DNA from: Chryseobacterium jejuense
GTDB lineage: Bacteria > Bacteroidota > Bacteroidia > Flavobacteriales > Weeksellaceae
Length of the DNA stretch: 64,000 nt
NCBI RefSeq assembly: GCF_900100075.1
Contig: NZ_FNEG01000004.1
Coordinates: forward strand, 558,001-622,000
Reading direction: 5' to 3'
Shown here piece by piece: positions 62,701-64,000 of the stretch. Both the position numbers and the translations under genes were made by a program. Each line of letters opens with the position of its first letter. Position 1 is the first letter of the stretch. The notes beneath the pieces are model-generated. The model worked only from the letters and a program-made list of their open reading frames with translations, made no database searches and was not told the DNA's origin.

Positions 62701-63351
62701 TTATAATACGGAAACGCTAATTTTTTCATTATTTCCATTGATTGACTTCAGTTGGCCATATCTGTTTTTATCAATGAATTTATCATTTGAATAATCCAGT
62801 CTCACTGGGCCAAATTTGATAAGTTTTTGAAATTTACTTTCATCAATAATATCTTTTGTTCCATAATCAATAGAAATATCACCTATCGTTTTCAGTTTTC
62901 CCAATCTGCTGTTATCAATAACATCATTTGACCAGTAATCTACGGTAAGATTTCCAATTTTCTTTACCTTACCAGCTTTCTCGCTGGTAAAAGCAGAATC
63001 TTCCCAATAGTCTACAGAAATATTACCTATACTTTTCAGTTTTCCAGCTTTCTCGCTTGTAAATGCGGAATCATCCCAGTAATCTACTTTAACATTCCCT
63101 ATACTCTTAAGCTTTCCATATTTAATTTTATCAAAAATCTGATTATCATAGTATTCAAATTTACCATTGAGATCGGGAGCATTAAAATCGGAAATTGATC
63201 CGTCCGCATTAAGGGTAATTACAAAACCATCTACCGTAAGCTTTACCGTTTCCAGATCATATGTTCTTGAGGAAACTGTGGCACGAACTTGTGCATTGAT
63301 CACCAAGCTGCCTAGTAAAAAGGCTAAGAGAAGTAAATTTTTAAATTTCAT
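62701..63351 (-). CDS. Exported protein with ~24-aa tandem repeats
   Basis: The ATG at 63351 opens a signal peptide (MKFKNLLLLAFLLGSLVINAQ), giving 216 aa; the longer frame crosses the preceding gene. From about residue 80 five to six repeats of ~24 aa occur, consensus GKLKxIGNxxVDYWxD followed by a charged turn. Two neighbouring units (AGKLKSIGNVKVDYWDDSAF and the next) are nearly the same in DNA (72-bp period), so the array has expanded recently. This suggests a beta-solenoid or sheet-like periplasmic protein. Starts 16 bp after the GreA-like gene and is likely cotranscribed. Function unknown. Confidence 0.8.
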   Translation of the reverse strand: MKFKNLLLLAFLLGSLVINAQVRATVSSRTYDLETVKLTVDGFVITLNADGSISDFNAPDLNGKFEYYDNQIFDKIKYGKLKSIGNVKVDYWDDSAFTSEKAGKLKSIGNISVDYWEDSAFTSEKAGKVKKIGNLTVDYWSNDVIDNSRLGKLKTIGDISIDYGTKDIIDESKFQKLIKFGPVRLDYSNDKFIDKNRYGQLKSINGNNEKISVSVL

Positions 63352-63367
63352 AGTATTAAAGATTGAT

Positions 63368-63808
63368 TTACCAAATATGTTCAATATCCTGATTGATATT
63401 GTTGATGGTAAATGTCTCTCCCATTTTCTTGCCAAACATAGCCTTTACTAAGGGAGATTCTGCAGAAACTGTCATAATCTTTTGATTTTCAAAAAGAATT
63501 TCTCCCATGGAAGCAGAAACATAAAATAATCCCTTATTGGTTTTCACCAAAGCCCCATTTTGAACTTTCTCAGAAGGATCAGAAGTTATTTTTTGCAAAA
63601 TTGCCTGTTGGTTCAATACTTCATTAAGTTGTCTCTGCAGATTATTGATTTCCTGTTGCAACATTTCCCTACCGGTTTCGTACTTATCTCCCATTGAACT
63701 TTTAGTGTCATTATTGGAAGCACGGGTTTCTGCAATCAGATTTCCGAAATACTGAATTTTGTCTGCTAACTTAGCTTTAACTATGTCTATTATTTCTTGT
63801 TTGTTCAT
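63368..63808 (-). CDS. GreA/GreB-like transcription elongation factor
   Basis: The ATG at 63808 (MNKQEIIDIVKAKLADKI) gives 146 aa; a frame to 63874 adds a signal-like but unlikely segment. The N-terminal coiled coil (REMLQQEINNLQRQLNEVLNQQ) and the C-terminal FKBP-like domain (IMTVSAESPLVKAMFGKKMGETF) match the GreA/GreB fold by recollection, in a shorter form than the ~158-aa classical proteins. It may cleave backtracked RNA in the RNA-polymerase channel, or be a related anti-pausing factor. It precedes the repeat protein by 16 bp. Confidence 0.8.
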   Translation of the reverse strand: MNKQEIIDIVKAKLADKIQYFGNLIAETRASNNDTKSSMGDKYETGREMLQQEINNLQRQLNEVLNQQAILQKITSDPSEKVQNGALVKTNKGLFYVSASMGEILFENQKIMTVSAESPLVKAMFGKKMGETFTINNINQDIEHIW

Positions 63809-63837
63809 TGTAATGCTGGAATATTTTATTGTGGACG

Positions 63838-63895
63838 GAGAAAACCACCCCATCAAAATCATAGATTTTGACACCCCTCCAGCGGAGGGGAATAT
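63838..63895. repeat. Double-hairpin dispersed-repeat candidate
   Basis: TCAAAATC-ATA-GATTTTGA (63853-63871) is followed by CCCCTCC-AGC-GGAGGGG (63874-63890). The C-rich/G-rich block near a CACCCC repeat resembles, from memory, a Flavobacteriaceae intergenic element. No transposase is nearby. Confidence 0.55.
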
Positions 63896-64000
63896 AGTAC
63901 CATTTAAAAACGGGTTGTTGAAGTTTTATAATTTCCGAGCCCAATTATTTTATTTTTCAAATACAGCGTAGTCTGAAATTTTGAAATTAAAATCTTTGCC

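Noticed and set aside
1-64000. CRISPR array or tRNA/rRNA gene
   Set aside because: No regularly spaced repeats with spacers and no cloverleaf or rRNA-like sequence were noticed.

Overview
The window looks like a chromosomal segment of a flavobacterium, most likely Chryseobacterium or a close relative (Bacteroidota, Weeksellaceae). The grounds are three SusC/SusD pairs, promoters with the Bacteroidota -7 motif TAnnTTTG, no Shine-Dalgarno-like leaders, an HMG-CoA synthase of the mevalonate pathway, a NamZ-type DUF1343 protein, low G+C (roughly one third by eye) and dispersed intergenic repeats of a kind I associate with Chryseobacterium. No rRNA, tRNA, CRISPR array, transposase or integrase was seen.

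Region 1 (1-19.0 kb, all minus strand) is the unusual part. It is a block of five very large or unrecognised genes without signal peptides: a 728-aa protein, an 1171-aa toxin-like protein with a central hydrophobic helical region, a 151-aa possible immunity protein overlapping it, a 2305-aa beta-rich giant, and a giant of at least 1711 aa that runs off the left edge. The toxin-like gene, its partner and parts of the 728-aa gene are visibly more AT-rich than the giants. A decayed M15-endolysin-like fragment and two copies of a palindrome-plus-promoter element sit just upstream. This is my best candidate for an undescribed system, perhaps a polymorphic toxin or secreted-complex locus; its function is inference.

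Region 2 (19.4-31.2 kb, minus) holds an exported protein of unknown function and then a nutrient-uptake locus: a LytS-type sensor kinase, a periplasmic zinc metalloprotease (DUF5117 type), SusC, SusD and a LytTR response regulator. The kinase and regulator bracket the protease-transporter genes, suggesting peptide sensing, cleavage and import under dedicated control.

Region 3 (31.4-45.8 kb) is mostly housekeeping. It has an isochorismatase-like hydrolase and an esterase divergent from an HxlR regulator (with a palindromic operator), a thioredoxin-fold/DUF3575/small membrane protein operon, NamZ divergent from a LolC/E-type permease with starts 4 bp apart, a PLP cysteine/cystathionine synthase, CbpA with its modulator CbpM, a dicarboxylate/amino-acid symporter, and an aldehyde dehydrogenase with DUF779 and an AraC regulator. 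A GC-rich structured repeat and an intrinsic terminator lie between the dehydrogenase and DUF779 genes.

Region 4 (45.9-55.2 kb, minus) carries two tandem SusC/SusD pairs whose SusC genes share promoter, leader and signal peptide but differ afterwards. Region 5 (55.6-64 kb, minus) holds HMG-CoA synthase, an M1 aminopeptidase behind a 72-aa protein, a polytopic membrane protein (possibly GT-C), thymidylate synthase, an exported repeat protein and a GreA-like factor, then a dispersed repeat at the right edge.
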